Translations under genes and position numbers: made by a program
Assembly (NCBI GenBank): GCA_032123675.1
Contig: JAQBEX010000086.1
Location: 1 to 64,000 of the forward strand
Source of the DNA: Prado023 sp032123675
Lineage (GTDB): Bacteria > Actinomycetota > Actinomycetes > S36-B12 > CAIYMF01
DNA length: 64,000 nt
Reading direction: 5' to 3'
Notes under the pieces: model-generated
Told to the model about the DNA's origin: nothing
Seen by the model: only the letters and a program-made list of their open reading frames with translations
Database searches by the model: none
Shown: positions 1-12,477 of the stretch, in pieces
Position numbering within the stretch: position 1 is the first letter of the stretch
How the letters are laid out: every line of letters begins with the position of its first letter

Positions 1-32
1 CCCGGTCGCAGTGGCGGGGGCTGGAAGCTGGC

Positions 33-950
33 TCAACCCTGCTGGCGCGTGGCAATCTCCGTGAGCACCGCGGCGGTCCGTGCGCTGCTGGAGCCGAGGT
101 ACTCAGGGGCCAGGTAGTCATCGATGAAGGCCCGCACATCCGCGGTGATGACCGGCCCCGCGCGCACGATGTCGATCATCTCGTCGAAGGACTCGGGGTG
201 GTAGCCGATCCGCTCGGCGAAGATCAGCGCCTCGGCGCTGTAGGGCATGAAGGAGTTGATCCGGTCCCCCAGCAGCCAGCGCGGGAAGATCACCGGCTTG
301 CCCAATGCCCAGGCCTCGTAGACCGTCGTGCCGAAGTCGGCGACGACGATGTCGGCAGCCGGCAGCGACGCCCCGGTCGGGGTGCGGTCGGTCCGGTTTC
401 GCGGATGCACCGACACGTCCACGTGGGTGAACCGCTGGAGCGTCGGCAGGTACTTCTCGAAGTCGGGGAAGCTGGACGTGGACCGTCGGGTGTCCCCGCG
501 CTTGCGCTGGTTGTGTGTCAGCGCCCACAGCACCCGCGGCATCCCGTCGCCCTCGGATCTGCTGGCGCCGGCCGGCATCTGATCGACCAGCAGGTCCAGA
601 CGGGGCCAGCCCACCACGTGGACGTGGTCGGCATCCAGGTCCAGGTACTTGGACCTGAGCACCCGCCGGCGCAGCCACTCGCCGGGCAGCAGGACGTGCT
701 TGCGCCCGGTGAGGTACCGCCGACCCTGGGGGTCCTGGGTCCACAGGTAGTTCTTGTCGGCCAGGCCATGGCTCATGACCACGTCCGACTCGGGCCTGAT
801 GAACAAGCAGAAGTTCGTTGCTGCGGGCAGGTACTCCCCGCGCCCGGGCTTGGGGTCCGACAGGTGCGCCTCGATCAGGCTCAACAGCTGGCTCTCCACG
901 CCTGCGTAGGCCTCGTCATCCTGCAGCACGAAGCGGATCTGTCGGGGCAT
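33..950 (-). CDS. CDP-glycerol glycerophosphotransferase-like protein (TagB/SpsB family)
   Basis: 305 aa. The protein resembles the UDP-binding-fold half of CDP-glycerol:polyol-phosphate glycerophosphotransferases, which build teichoic-acid-like polymers. Visible family signatures are HGLADKNYLW (residues 61-70), VVGWPRLDL (112-120, matching the family's GxPR turn), VHPRNR (181-186) and DFGTTVYEAWALGKPVIFP (204-222), the usual nucleotide-sugar/CDP-binding end of the fold. It is shorter than typical TagF proteins and has no obvious membrane segment. No polymer genes are adjacent, so substrate and pathway are unknown. The ATG is preceded by TACCCT six bases upstream and by no SD, which suggests a leaderless mRNA. 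The family call is fairly safe; the exact activity is not. Confidence 0.7.
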   Translation of the reverse strand: MPRQIRFVLQDDEAYAGVESQLLSLIEAHLSDPKPGRGEYLPAATNFCLFIRPESDVVMSHGLADKNYLWTQDPQGRRYLTGRKHVLLPGEWLRRRVLRSKYLDLDADHVHVVGWPRLDLLVDQMPAGASRSEGDGMPRVLWALTHNQRKRGDTRRSTSSFPDFEKYLPTLQRFTHVDVSVHPRNRTDRTPTGASLPAADIVVADFGTTVYEAWALGKPVIFPRWLLGDRINSFMPYSAEALIFAERIGYHPESFDEMIDIVRAGPVITADVRAFIDDYLAPEYLGSSSARTAAVLTEIATRQQG

Positions 951-956
951 GGCCCA

Positions 957-962
957 AGGGTA
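957..962 (-). promoter_or_regulatory. putative -10 element for the gene starting at 950
   Basis: TACCCT lies six bases before the ATG, with no SD between. The spacing would put the transcription start at or next to the start codon. This is inferred from position and its recurrence at other starts here. Confidence 0.4.
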
Positions 963-1021
963 CTGATGCGACCCGGCGCGCCGCCCGCTCCGATCCGCCT
1001 GGTTGGGTCACGATGGTCCCG

Positions 1022-1780
1022 ATGGCACTGACCCTCCTGGCCCATGGCTCCCCGGACCCGCGGCACGCGCGCAGCGTGGCGGCACTTGCCGGGCGCCTCG
1101 ATGCAGCCGGGATCAGCACGAGTGCCGCCTACCTGGACCATCACGATCCGTCCCCGCGACGGGCCGCTCGGGCACTGCTCGATGCCGGCGCGGGCGCCAC
1201 GACCGTCGTCCCGCTCCTGGCGAGCCCCGCCCACCACGCTCGCGTCGACGTCCCGGCAGCCATCTCGGCCATGCGGTCCGAGGCGCCCGGGCTCGAGATA
1301 GCCGCGGCGGAGCCCGTGGGGCTGCATCCGCTGCTGCTTGACGCTGCCGCCGAGCTCGTTGCGGGGTCGCGGCTCCCCCTCGACGACCGGACCGGGATCA
1401 TCCTGGCGGCATCCGGCTCCCGTGATCTGCGCGCGGTCGGGGCAATGGAGTCGCTGTTCCGCGTCCATGGGTTGGCGCTGGCCAGCACGCTCGGCGTGCG
1501 CGCAGTGCGCGCGGCCTACCTCGACGGTGGTCGACCGCTGGGCCGCATCCGCGCCCTGATGCGCTGCGTCGACGGGTGCGCGTCCTTCGTCGTGGTGCCG
1601 ATGGTGATCGCCGACGGGATCCTGCGCGACCGGATCGGCACTGCCGCTGGCCGCCATGACGTACCCGTCACGCCGGGTGTCCTCGCCGACACCGACGCGA
1701 TCATCGACCTGATCACCCTGCGGGCCGGGTCAGCGCCGGCACCCACCGGGCATGCCTCGCCGGCACGCAGCCGGACCTGA
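1022..1780 (+). CDS. sirohydrochlorin chelatase (CbiX/SirB-like)
   Basis: 252 aa from the ATG at 1022; an in-frame ATG at 1013 is the alternative. The N-terminus LLAHGSPDPRH carries the first metal-site histidine of the class II chelatase fold, and AHHARVDVP around residue 75 matches the second conserved His region. The repeat-like second half is typical of actinobacterial CbiX proteins, which insert Co or Fe into sirohydrochlorin for cobalamin or siroheme. Metal preference cannot be read from the sequence. No sulfite/nitrite reductase or cob genes adjoin. It is divergent from the gene at 950 and converges with oligopeptidase B. Confidence 0.75.
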   Translation: MALTLLAHGSPDPRHARSVAALAGRLDAAGISTSAAYLDHHDPSPRRAARALLDAGAGATTVVPLLASPAHHARVDVPAAISAMRSEAPGLEIAAAEPVGLHPLLLDAAAELVAGSRLPLDDRTGIILAASGSRDLRAVGAMESLFRVHGLALASTLGVRAVRAAYLDGGRPLGRIRALMRCVDGCASFVVVPMVIADGILRDRIGTAAGRHDVPVTPGVLADTDAIIDLITLRAGSAPAPTGHASPARSRT

Positions 1781-1832
1781 GACGACTCCCACGGGCCTGC
1801 CCGCGCGGGCCACGGCACCCGAGCGCTGCGCC

Positions 1833-3983
1833 CTACGCGTGGATCCCCATCACCGCCAGGATGATCGCCTGAGTCTGGGATTCCTCGTCCAGGGCGGCGT
1901 AGCGACCCGCAGCACCACCGTGCGACCCCTCCTCCAGCGCCACCCGGAACAGCACTCCCCCGCGCTGGCCGGGCTCCTCGACGGCCCCGTGATGTGGATC
2001 GGTGGCCCGCAGGCGCGCGACCCACTTCGCCGGCTCGTGGACCAGCACCCGGGGGTCGTGAACGGCGCCGGTCGCGAGGATGAAGGGCCGCCGGCCGGCG
2101 GCCGGGACGTTCTCGTAGGGCGAGTAGGCGTTCAGCCACGGGAACTGCTCGGCGATCGCGGGGTTGCCCCACTCCTCCCACTCCCCAACGGTCAGCGGCA
2201 GTTCGGCGTCCAGCATCGAGTTCAGCACGTCGACGAACGGGACCTCAGCGACAACGCCCGCGAAGGCCTCGGGGTCGAGGTCCATGCTCGCGGCGACCAG
2301 CAGCCCGCCCGCCGAACCACCGCGGGAGACGATCCGCGACCCATCGACGAGGGCATCCGGACCGCTGCCCAGGGCCCGGGCGACATCGACGAAGTCCCGG
2401 AAGGAGTTGGCCTTGGCGGCCATATGGCCCTCGTCCCACCAGCGGCGGCCAAGCTCCCCACCGCCACGAACGTGGGCGTGCGCCCAGATGACGCCGCGAT
2501 CCAGGAGGCTGGGCAACGCCCGGCTGAAGGTGGGCTCGTACACGTGCTCGTAGGCGCCATAGCCGAACAGGAGGCACGGGGCGGTCCCGTCCAGGGGCGT
2601 CACACGATGCGATACGAGCGTGACCGGGATGCGCTCACCGTCGCGAGCAGTCACCCACCGTGTGGTCACGGAGTAGGAGCCCGGGTCATGGTTGGGCGCC
2701 TGCGCCCGATGCCGCACCGTAGGCTCACCGACCTCGTCGACGGGGACGTCGCTCCACACCGCCGGCTCGATGCGGCTCTGCGTGACGACCGTGACCACCC
2801 GGGCATCGAACAGCTCGTTGCTGCCCAGCTCGACCGTCCCACCCTCCGGTGGGCGCACGGCATGGGCTCGGCCCCAGTCCAGACCCGTGCCGGTCACCGG
2901 CACGACGTAGAGCACGGCGCGACCGTTCTCGCGCAGGGACACCACCACGTGCCCGGCGAACGCCTCGACACCGGTCAGGCGCCGGATCGGGCGACCGGGC
3001 CCATCGCCCGAACCGGGATCGAGGTCCCCCGGCAGCGGTGCGTCGATGGCGGGCAGCCACCGGGAAGGATCGGTCGACCTCGCCGCGAGCCAACTCAGGG
3101 TGAACTCGCGGGCCCCGGCATGGTTGGTGACCGCCAGGAAGGGCAGCGGGCCGTCGGGCACCGACTCCACGGAGTACTCGTGACCCGCGCGACGGCCCCC
3201 GATGGTTGCCGGCACGGCGCCGGGCTGGTCCGCGGGGATCGCCCAGGACTCAGAGCTGTCCGTGCTCACGGCGTGGATCACGACGTACCTGCCGCACCGC
3301 GTTCGCCGAACGCTCACATCGAAGCGCCGGTCATCCTCCTGGAGCATGAGCACGTCCGCCGACGCATCAGTTCCCACGTCGTGGCGCCACACCTGGAACG
3401 GGCGGTGGACGTGATCAAGGACCGTGTAGAAGAACGCGCGGCTGTCAGCGGCCCACGCCCCGCTGTAGTACGTCCGCGGGATCCGATCGGGGAGGTCCTC
3501 GCCGGTGTCCAGGTGCCGGAAACGAAGCTCGTAGAGCTCGTCGCCGCTGGTGTCCAGCGACCAGGCCATCAGCGCGCCATCCGGGCTGACCTCGCGGACG
3601 CCGACCTCGCCGTACGTCGACCCCACCGCGGCCGCCTCGGCGTCCAGGTCGAGCACCGTCACCCAGTCCCCGGCCGCCGCGGCCATCCGCTGGAACTGCC
3701 CGAGCTGAGCCCCCTCGATGATCACGTCCCGGAACTGTGCTCCCGCCACCGAATGCGCGGGGCCCTGCTCAGCGACAGGGGTCCGGGCGACCATCTCGGT
3801 GAACAGGTGACGCCGCACCGGCTCCACCCCGGCCGTAGCGGCCAGGTAGTGGTCGGATTCGGCGCGCAGGTACGCGCGGAAGTCCTGGCCCCCCTCGGCC
3901 ATCCAGGCCAGGTCATCGGGGATGTCCCGGCCATGCAGGTGCCGGACGAACGGGCGCCTGGGCGCCTCGGGAGGTGTGACCAC
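1833..3983 (-). CDS. ptrB: oligopeptidase B, S9A serine peptidase
   Basis: 716 aa with GTG start, the usual size for the prolyl-oligopeptidase family. An N-terminal beta-propeller (about residues 70-440) gates a C-terminal alpha/beta-hydrolase domain. The catalytic triad is readable: Ser557 in GGSAGG, Asp643 in HDPRV followed by EPAKW, and His688 in SHGGAAGR. HDPRV/EPAKW is the OpdB form, which cleaves after Arg/Lys in short peptides, rather than true prolyl oligopeptidase. No signal peptide is seen, so it should be cytosolic. TAGGTT lies eight bases before the GTG and no SD is visible. Confidence 0.93.
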   Translation of the reverse strand: MVTPPEAPRRPFVRHLHGRDIPDDLAWMAEGGQDFRAYLRAESDHYLAATAGVEPVRRHLFTEMVARTPVAEQGPAHSVAGAQFRDVIIEGAQLGQFQRMAAAAGDWVTVLDLDAEAAAVGSTYGEVGVREVSPDGALMAWSLDTSGDELYELRFRHLDTGEDLPDRIPRTYYSGAWAADSRAFFYTVLDHVHRPFQVWRHDVGTDASADVLMLQEDDRRFDVSVRRTRCGRYVVIHAVSTDSSESWAIPADQPGAVPATIGGRRAGHEYSVESVPDGPLPFLAVTNHAGAREFTLSWLAARSTDPSRWLPAIDAPLPGDLDPGSGDGPGRPIRRLTGVEAFAGHVVVSLRENGRAVLYVVPVTGTGLDWGRAHAVRPPEGGTVELGSNELFDARVVTVVTQSRIEPAVWSDVPVDEVGEPTVRHRAQAPNHDPGSYSVTTRWVTARDGERIPVTLVSHRVTPLDGTAPCLLFGYGAYEHVYEPTFSRALPSLLDRGVIWAHAHVRGGGELGRRWWDEGHMAAKANSFRDFVDVARALGSGPDALVDGSRIVSRGGSAGGLLVAASMDLDPEAFAGVVAEVPFVDVLNSMLDAELPLTVGEWEEWGNPAIAEQFPWLNAYSPYENVPAAGRRPFILATGAVHDPRVLVHEPAKWVARLRATDPHHGAVEEPGQRGGVLFRVALEEGSHGGAAGRYAALDEESQTQAIILAVMGIHA

Positions 3984-3991
3984 GGTCGCCG

Positions 3992-3997
3992 AACCTA
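3992..3997 (-). promoter_or_regulatory. putative -10 element for ptrB
   Basis: TAGGTT, eight bases upstream of the GTG start, with no SD. It fits the leaderless pattern seen elsewhere in the window. Confidence 0.35.
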
Positions 3998-4025
3998 GCA
4001 GGCCCTCAGCGCCCCGCAGGTCCGA

Positions 4026-5252
4026 TCACGTGGGCCGATCGGGCGATGCGCCGCCCATGGGATCCGGCTCCGGTGCGCCCACCTCGGCCTGCCTGGCCAC
4101 GGCCTGGGCCATCCGGTCCACCGCGTCGACCAGCACCGACTCCGAGCATGCGAAGTTCAGGCGGGCATGACCCGCGCCGCCCGGCCCGAAGCGCAGCCCC
4201 GAGGTGAGGGCGATCCGTCCGCGCCGCAGCAGCACGTCCGCGGGGTCCGCGCCCAGGCCCATGCCACGCATGTCCAGCCACGCCAGGTAGCTCGCCTCAG
4301 GGACGCGGTATCTGACGCCGGGCAGGTGCCGCGCCAGCAGCTCGGAGAGCAGCACCCTGTTGTCGGCGATGTTGGCGTTGACGCCGTCGAGCCAGGATGG
4401 ATCCGCACGGTAGCCCGCAGCATGGCCGATCACACCCAGATGGCTGCCGCCGTAGCCGATGGACTCCGGCATCTGCCGCAGCCGGGGGCCAGCTCCAGCG
4501 CTGCCCACGATCAACCCAGCCTTGAGCCCGGCGAGGTTGAACGCCTTGGCCGCCGAGGTGACCACATAGCCCTCGTCCGCGACCGTGTGCCAGGCGACGA
4601 AGGAGGCATCCGTGGGCACCAGCGGCGCGTGCACCTCGTCGACGACGACGAGCGCACCGCGCCGCTGCGCAGCAGCGGCAACGCCGGCAAGCTCGTCCGC
4701 AGTGTGCACGACGCCGGTGGGGTTGTGCGGGCTGCACAGGAGCACGATCGTTCGCCCCACCCGGTCTACCCCTGGCCCGGGTCCCTCCTGGGCAAGGGCG
4801 GCATCGATTGCCGGCACGTCGAGCCGGCCGGCATCCGTGAGCCCGACCGGGACCACCCGCCGGCCGATCTCCCGGGTGAACATCGCGAACGGCGGGTACA
4901 CGGGGCTGGGGATCAGGACCGCCCCACCCGGCTCGGCGAAGCGTCTGAGCACCGCGCGGATCCCGCTCATCACATCAGCGCACAGGAGCATGTCGGCCGG
5001 GTCCGGCTCCCAGCCCCAGCGGTCGCTGGCGAACTCCCTGAGGGCCTCCTTGTAGACGCCACCGAAGTTGGGGTAGCCGGTGTCCCCGGACCGGACGGCC
5101 GCATCGAGCGCATCGACGATCTCCGGTGCGAGGCGGACATCCATCTCAGCGACCCACAGCGGCAGGACGTCGGGGCCGTAGTGCTGCCACTTGAGCGATG
5201 TGCGCTGGCGCAGTTGGGCCAGGCTGAGATCTTCGAAGGGACGAGCAGCCAT
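4026..5252 (-). CDS. MalY/PatB-family PLP-dependent cystathionine beta-lyase
   Basis: 408 aa from the ATG at 5252; an upstream in-frame extension is low-complexity and ignored. It is a fold-type I PLP enzyme. The PLP lysine is Lys236 in SAAKAFN, the cofactor Asp is in VVVDEVHAP (Asp205), and the substrate-binding Asn is in SPHNPTG (Asn177). The N-terminal KWQHYGPDVLPLWVAEMD is characteristic of MalY/PatB C-S lyases, which split cystathionine or cysteine conjugates to homocysteine/thiol, pyruvate and ammonia. MalY of E. coli also acts as a regulator; nothing here tests that. It is divergent from the deacetylase-like gene with only about 80 bases between starts. Confidence 0.85.
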   Translation of the reverse strand: MAARPFEDLSLAQLRQRTSLKWQHYGPDVLPLWVAEMDVRLAPEIVDALDAAVRSGDTGYPNFGGVYKEALREFASDRWGWEPDPADMLLCADVMSGIRAVLRRFAEPGGAVLIPSPVYPPFAMFTREIGRRVVPVGLTDAGRLDVPAIDAALAQEGPGPGVDRVGRTIVLLCSPHNPTGVVHTADELAGVAAAAQRRGALVVVDEVHAPLVPTDASFVAWHTVADEGYVVTSAAKAFNLAGLKAGLIVGSAGAGPRLRQMPESIGYGGSHLGVIGHAAGYRADPSWLDGVNANIADNRVLLSELLARHLPGVRYRVPEASYLAWLDMRGMGLGADPADVLLRRGRIALTSGLRFGPGGAGHARLNFACSESVLVDAVDRMAQAVARQAEVGAPEPDPMGGASPDRPT

Positions 5253-5332
5253 GGGGCAATCGTGGACCACGGACCGCGACCTCGCACGGACCCGGGGACA
5301 TGTGGGCTCGGTTGGCTTGGCAGGATTCGCCC

Positions 5333-6508
5333 GTGGACCAGTCGCCGGAGCCGAGCACACCGATCCCGTTCGTCTGGCATCCACGGACCCGACGGCATGA
5401 TCCCTCCGCCGAGTTCTGGCTGGGCGTGCGCGCCCCCAACTCCGAGGTACTGGAACGCGTCAACGTCATCCGCGCCGCGCTGATCCGCGCCGGGCACCCC
5501 GAGGTGACCGCGAGCGACCCCGACCTGGACTCACTGCTCGCCGTGCACTCGCCGGGCCTCGTCGAGCACCTGCGAACAAGCCACGACGCCTGGGTGGTGG
5601 GCGGGTACCCCGACGACCCCGGGCAGGACCGGGTCGTGCCCTACGTCTTCCCGACCGAGGGGATGCTCGGCGGGCAGCCAGCGCGCCGCGCGGCCGCGGT
5701 GCACGCCCGAGCTGGGCAGTACTGCTACGACACGATGACGCTGATCGGCCCGGGCACCTGGGATGCGGTCGAGGGTGCTGCCGGGGCGGCCCTGACCGCG
5801 GCCGACATGGTCGCGCAGGCTGCGTGGGTGGACGGCGCGTCGGGTTCCTCCGGTACTGCCGGCCCGGCGATGTGGGCCCCAGGCAGCACGCCGATGGCCT
5901 ACGCGCTGTGCCGCCCCCCGGGCCACCACGCAGCCCGGGATGCCTTCGGCGGCTCCTGCTACCTGAACAATGCGGCCATCGCGGCCCAGCGCCTGCGCGA
6001 GCGCGGGGCCCGGCGGGTGGCCATCCTGGACGTCGACGCCCATCACGGCAATGGCACCCAGACGATCTTCTTCGGTCGCGGGGACGTGTTCTGCGGGTCG
6101 GTGCACGTGGACCCGGGGGCGGGGTGGTTCCCGCACTTCATGGGCTTCGCCGACGAGACCGGCAGGGGATCGGGATCCGGGGCGAACCTGAACATCACGC
6201 TGCCGGGCCGGTCCGGCGACGATCGCTGGCTCACCGCCGTGGAGCAGTTGGTCCACGATGCGGGCGTCTTCGGGGCCGATGCCCTGGTCGTGGCCCTCGG
6301 GGTGGACGCCGCTGTCGAGGATCCGAAGAGCCCGCTGCGGGTCACCCGCGATGGGCTCCGGGCCACCGGGATCCTGCTGGCAGGGATGGGCATCCCGACC
6401 GTTGCGGTCCAGGAGGGCGGCTATCACCTGCCCAGCCTCGGCGACCTCGTCTCGGACTGCCTGGCGGGCATGGCTGAGGGTGCGGCCCGTGCCGCTGGGT
6501 CACGCTGA
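5333..6508 (+). CDS. histone deacetylase / acetylpolyamine amidohydrolase-family zinc hydrolase
   Basis: 391 aa from the GTG at 5333, chosen because AGGA lies seven bases upstream and the conserved region (PFVWHP) begins soon after. An ATG at 5300 is the alternative. Arginase-fold deacetylase motifs are present in order: RPPGHH (about 194-199), DVDAHHGNGTQ (about 233-243, Zn ligands Asp and His), GVDAAVEDP, and EGGYH near the C-terminus. The family removes acetyl groups from lysine, polyamines or small amides. A polyamine-type substrate is possible, but the substrate is not readable. Confidence 0.82.
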   Translation: MDQSPEPSTPIPFVWHPRTRRHDPSAEFWLGVRAPNSEVLERVNVIRAALIRAGHPEVTASDPDLDSLLAVHSPGLVEHLRTSHDAWVVGGYPDDPGQDRVVPYVFPTEGMLGGQPARRAAAVHARAGQYCYDTMTLIGPGTWDAVEGAAGAALTAADMVAQAAWVDGASGSSGTAGPAMWAPGSTPMAYALCRPPGHHAARDAFGGSCYLNNAAIAAQRLRERGARRVAILDVDAHHGNGTQTIFFGRGDVFCGSVHVDPGAGWFPHFMGFADETGRGSGSGANLNITLPGRSGDDRWLTAVEQLVHDAGVFGADALVVALGVDAAVEDPKSPLRVTRDGLRATGILLAGMGIPTVAVQEGGYHLPSLGDLVSDCLAGMAEGAARAAGSR

Positions 6509-6556
6509 GGACCCGCCCCGGACCAGACTCACGCCGTGACGCTGCTCCGACCGCGG

Positions 6557-6727
6557 TCAGTCGTCGTCGTCTCGGGCCAGCCAGCTGGCCAGGCGCTCGA
6601 CTGGGATCTCGAACTCCGGGTTCAGGTCCACGAAGGTGATCAGCTGACCACCCAGCCATTCCAGGGTGACCTCCTCGTCACCCCGCCGACGGATGAGTTC
6701 CTCGATGCCCCGATCGGTGTCGTACAT
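6557..6727 (-). CDS. DUF6104 family protein
   Basis: A 56-aa protein beginning MYDTDRGIEELIRRRGDEEV and ending WLARDDDD. It matches the small acidic actinobacterial DUF6104 family commonly found next to kgd. The start lies eight bases after the kgd stop, and an AGGGG SD overlapping the kgd TAG sits five bases upstream, so translational coupling to kgd is likely. Function is unknown. The conserved middle (VTLEWLGGQLITFVDLNP) looks like a small helix-strand protein. Confidence 0.85.
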   Translation of the reverse strand: MYDTDRGIEELIRRRGDEEVTLEWLGGQLITFVDLNPEFEIPVERLASWLARDDDD

Positions 6728-6735
6728 GTCGACCC

Positions 6736-10563
<3,828 letters not shown>

Positions 10564-10662
10564 GTCCGGCTACCTCTTTCGCCCTCACGCCTCGACAGGG
10601 GCGGCTCGGCCGACCCTGCATCACCCGCACAGGCTACTCCCCGGACCCCCCACCGGCTCTGG

Positions 10663-10668
10663 CAGTAT
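10663..10668 (+). promoter_or_regulatory. putative -10 element for the MDR gene at 10676
   Basis: CAGTAT with a seven-base spacer to the ATG and no SD. It is a weaker match (A2, A5, T6) than the TANNNT hexamers at other starts. Confidence 0.25.
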
Positions 10669-10675
10669 CGGGGTC

Positions 10676-11638
10676 ATGTTCGCCGCCACCGCAGTCGCAT
10701 TCGACCCTGACAACCCCCTGACCGGATTGCGGGTCGGTGACCGCCCGGAGCCGGTCACACCCGAGGGCTGGGTCGTCGTCGACGTCCGTGCCACCAGCGT
10801 CAACCACCACGACCTGTGGACGCTCAAGGGAGTCGGCATCTCGGCTGATCGACTGCCGATGACCCTCGGTTGTGACGCCGCCGGGGTGGACCCCGAGGGC
10901 AACGACGTGATCGTGCACGGGGTGATCTCCGCGGGCGACTACCCCGACGAGACCACCGACCCGGACCGGTCGCTGCTCTCCGAGAAGTACCAGGGCACCT
11001 TCGCCGAGCGTGTCGCGGTACCGGTCCGGAACCTGATCCCCAAGCCGGCATCGATGACCTGGGCCGAGGCGGCCTGCCTACCCACGGCCTGGCTCACCGC
11101 GTATCGGATGCTGTTCACCCGTTCCGGGCTGCTGCCGGGCCAGACCGTCCTCATCCAGGGCGCTGGTGGTGGGGTCTCCACGGCACTGATCATGCTGGGG
11201 CGGCAGGCCGGGTTCCGGGTCTGGGTGACCTCCCGCGATGAGGCCAAGCGGGCTCGGGCGGTCGAGCTGGGGGCCCACGAGGCCTTCGCCTCGGGACGCC
11301 GGCTGCCCGAGAAGGTGGATGCCGTGATGGAGACGGTCGGGGCCGCCACATGGGCGCACTCGCTGCGCTCCCTGAAGCCCGGAGGCGTGATCGTCATCGC
11401 CGGCGCGACCTCGGGGTCGCAGCCCCCCGCCGACCTGTCGCGCGTGTTCTTCCTCCAACTGTCCGTGGTGGGCTCGACCATGGGCACCCGCGACGAACTC
11501 GAACGACTCGTGGCCATGTGCGCAGCGACCGGCCTGCGACCGCTGATCGACCATGAGCTCCCCCTCGCGGCTGCGGCCGACGCCCTGCGTGCCGTCGAGT
11601 CCGGCGACCTGTTCGGCAAGATCGTGCTGACGACCTGA
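10676..11638 (+). CDS. zinc-type/quinone oxidoreductase of the MDR superfamily
   Basis: 320 aa from the ATG at 10676. A GroES-like N-terminal domain (SVNHHDLW, TLGCDAAG) is followed by a Rossmann domain with QGAGGGVSTALIMLG (161-175) that binds NAD(P)H. The four-Cys structural zinc loop of classical alcohol dehydrogenases is absent, so a quinone-oxidoreductase/enoyl-reductase-like role is more likely. The substrate is unknown. It is divergent from kgd and convergent with sodX. No SD is visible. Confidence 0.78.
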   Translation: MFAATAVAFDPDNPLTGLRVGDRPEPVTPEGWVVVDVRATSVNHHDLWTLKGVGISADRLPMTLGCDAAGVDPEGNDVIVHGVISAGDYPDETTDPDRSLLSEKYQGTFAERVAVPVRNLIPKPASMTWAEAACLPTAWLTAYRMLFTRSGLLPGQTVLIQGAGGGVSTALIMLGRQAGFRVWVTSRDEAKRARAVELGAHEAFASGRRLPEKVDAVMETVGAATWAHSLRSLKPGGVIVIAGATSGSQPPADLSRVFFLQLSVVGSTMGTRDELERLVAMCAATGLRPLIDHELPLAAAADALRAVESGDLFGKIVLTT

Positions 11639-11674
11639 CCGGGACCCACACGGCAACCTGTGGCTGGGCTCCGG

Positions 11675-11974
11675 CTAGCGGACTGGCCCCCAGGGGCGGA
11701 CACGCCACAGCACCCGGCCCACCACCTCGGGCACCACACCGAAGTGGCGGGAGTCGGTGGACGCCCCCGGAGCGTCGCCGAGGAGCCAGAAGCCGTCGTC
11801 ATCCGTGCGGGCCACCCGCTTGACGATCAGCATTCCGGGCCGGTGCGGGTGCTCGAGGACCACGACGTCGCCCACCGCCGCTCGTCCGTCGGATCGCGCC
11901 ACGATCCAATCCCCCTCGTGCAGCGTCGGCTCCATGGAGGGACCCGCGACGGCCAGGTAGCAGATTCCGAACAC
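11675..11974 (-). CDS. sodX: nickel-type superoxide dismutase maturation protease (S26 signal peptidase family)
   Basis: 99 aa from the GTG at 11974; longer starts at 12007 or 12022 are possible. The Ser/Lys dyad of S26 peptidases is visible: Ser in AGPSMEPTL near the N-terminus and Lys in IVKRVAR. It lacks a convincing membrane anchor, unlike ordinary signal peptidase I. Its position head-to-head with sodN indicates the job of removing the SodN propeptide to free the His1 nickel ligand. None of the candidate starts has a good SD, so the start is uncertain. Confidence 0.85.
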   Translation of the reverse strand: MFGICYLAVAGPSMEPTLHEGDWIVARSDGRAAVGDVVVLEHPHRPGMLIVKRVARTDDDGFWLLGDAPGASTDSRHFGVVPEVVGRVLWRVRPWGPVR

Positions 11975-12011
11975 TGGCGTAGTGTGGACCACGCGGCCCA
12001 GCACCATCGGC

Positions 12012-12037
12012 CCCGAGTCCACGGCCCGAGTCCACGG
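12012..12037. repeat. perfect 13-bp tandem repeat between sodX and sodN
   Basis: Two back-to-back copies of CCCGAGTCCACGG lie in the 104-base region between the divergent sodX and sodN starts. If sodX starts at 12022 they fall partly in its coding region. They could be an operator for a nickel-responsive regulator or a simple slippage duplication. No known Nur consensus is claimed. Confidence 0.8.
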
Positions 12038-12078
12038 CCCTCACAATCGAGCACGTTTCCACCACAACAGGAGAAGAG

Positions 12079-12477
12079 ATGCTGTCGTTCCTCGCCCCCC
12101 GAACCACCGTCCACGCCCACTGCGACCTGCCCTGTGGCGTCTACGACCCGGCCCAGGCCCGGATCGAGGCCGAGTCGGTCAAGGCGTGCATGGTCAAGTA
12201 CGCCGGCTCCGATGACGTGGACTTCAAGGCGCGTGCCGTGTCCATCAAGGAAGAGCGCTCCGAACTGGTCAAGCACCACCTCTGGGTGCTGTGGACCGAC
12301 TACTTCAAGGCCCCGCACTTCGAGAAGTACCCGCAGCTGAACACCCTGTTCAACGAGGCGACCAAGCTGGCCGGCGCCGGTGGCACGAAGGGCAGCAACG
12401 ACGTCGCGGTGGCCGACGAGCTGCTCGGCAAGATCGACGAGATCGCCGAGATCTTCTGGGAGACCAAGGCGGCGTGA
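12079..12477 (+). CDS. sodN: superoxide dismutase, Ni
   Basis: 132 aa. A 13-residue propeptide (MLSFLAPRTTVHA) precedes the nickel-hook HCDLPCGVYDPAQ. After cleavage His1, Cys2 and Cys6 bind nickel and catalyse dismutation of superoxide. The four-helix body (ARIEAESVKACM through IFWETKAA) matches actinobacterial NiSOD in length and sequence. A strong AGGAGAAGAG SD is present. The maturation protease is divergently encoded next door. The stop codon overlaps the GTG of a GNAT gene by GTGA, so the acetyltransferase is probably co-translated with it. Confidence 0.97.
   Translation: MLSFLAPRTTVHAHCDLPCGVYDPAQARIEAESVKACMVKYAGSDDVDFKARAVSIKEERSELVKHHLWVLWTDYFKAPHFEKYPQLNTLFNEATKLAGAGGTKGSNDVAVADELLGKIDEIAEIFWETKAA

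Noticed and set aside
1752..3998. 748-codon open frame on the + strand opposite ptrB
   Set aside because: It is antisense to a complete S9A peptidase with intact triad; composition is Arg/Pro/His-rich shadow sequence with no motif.
11645..11663. CCACA/TGTGG hairpin as terminator between the MDR gene and sodX
   Set aside because: A 5-bp stem without a T tract is too weak to support.
12012..12037. Start of a CRISPR-like or larger repeat array at sodN
   Set aside because: Only two directly abutting 13-bp copies exist with no spacers or cas genes.
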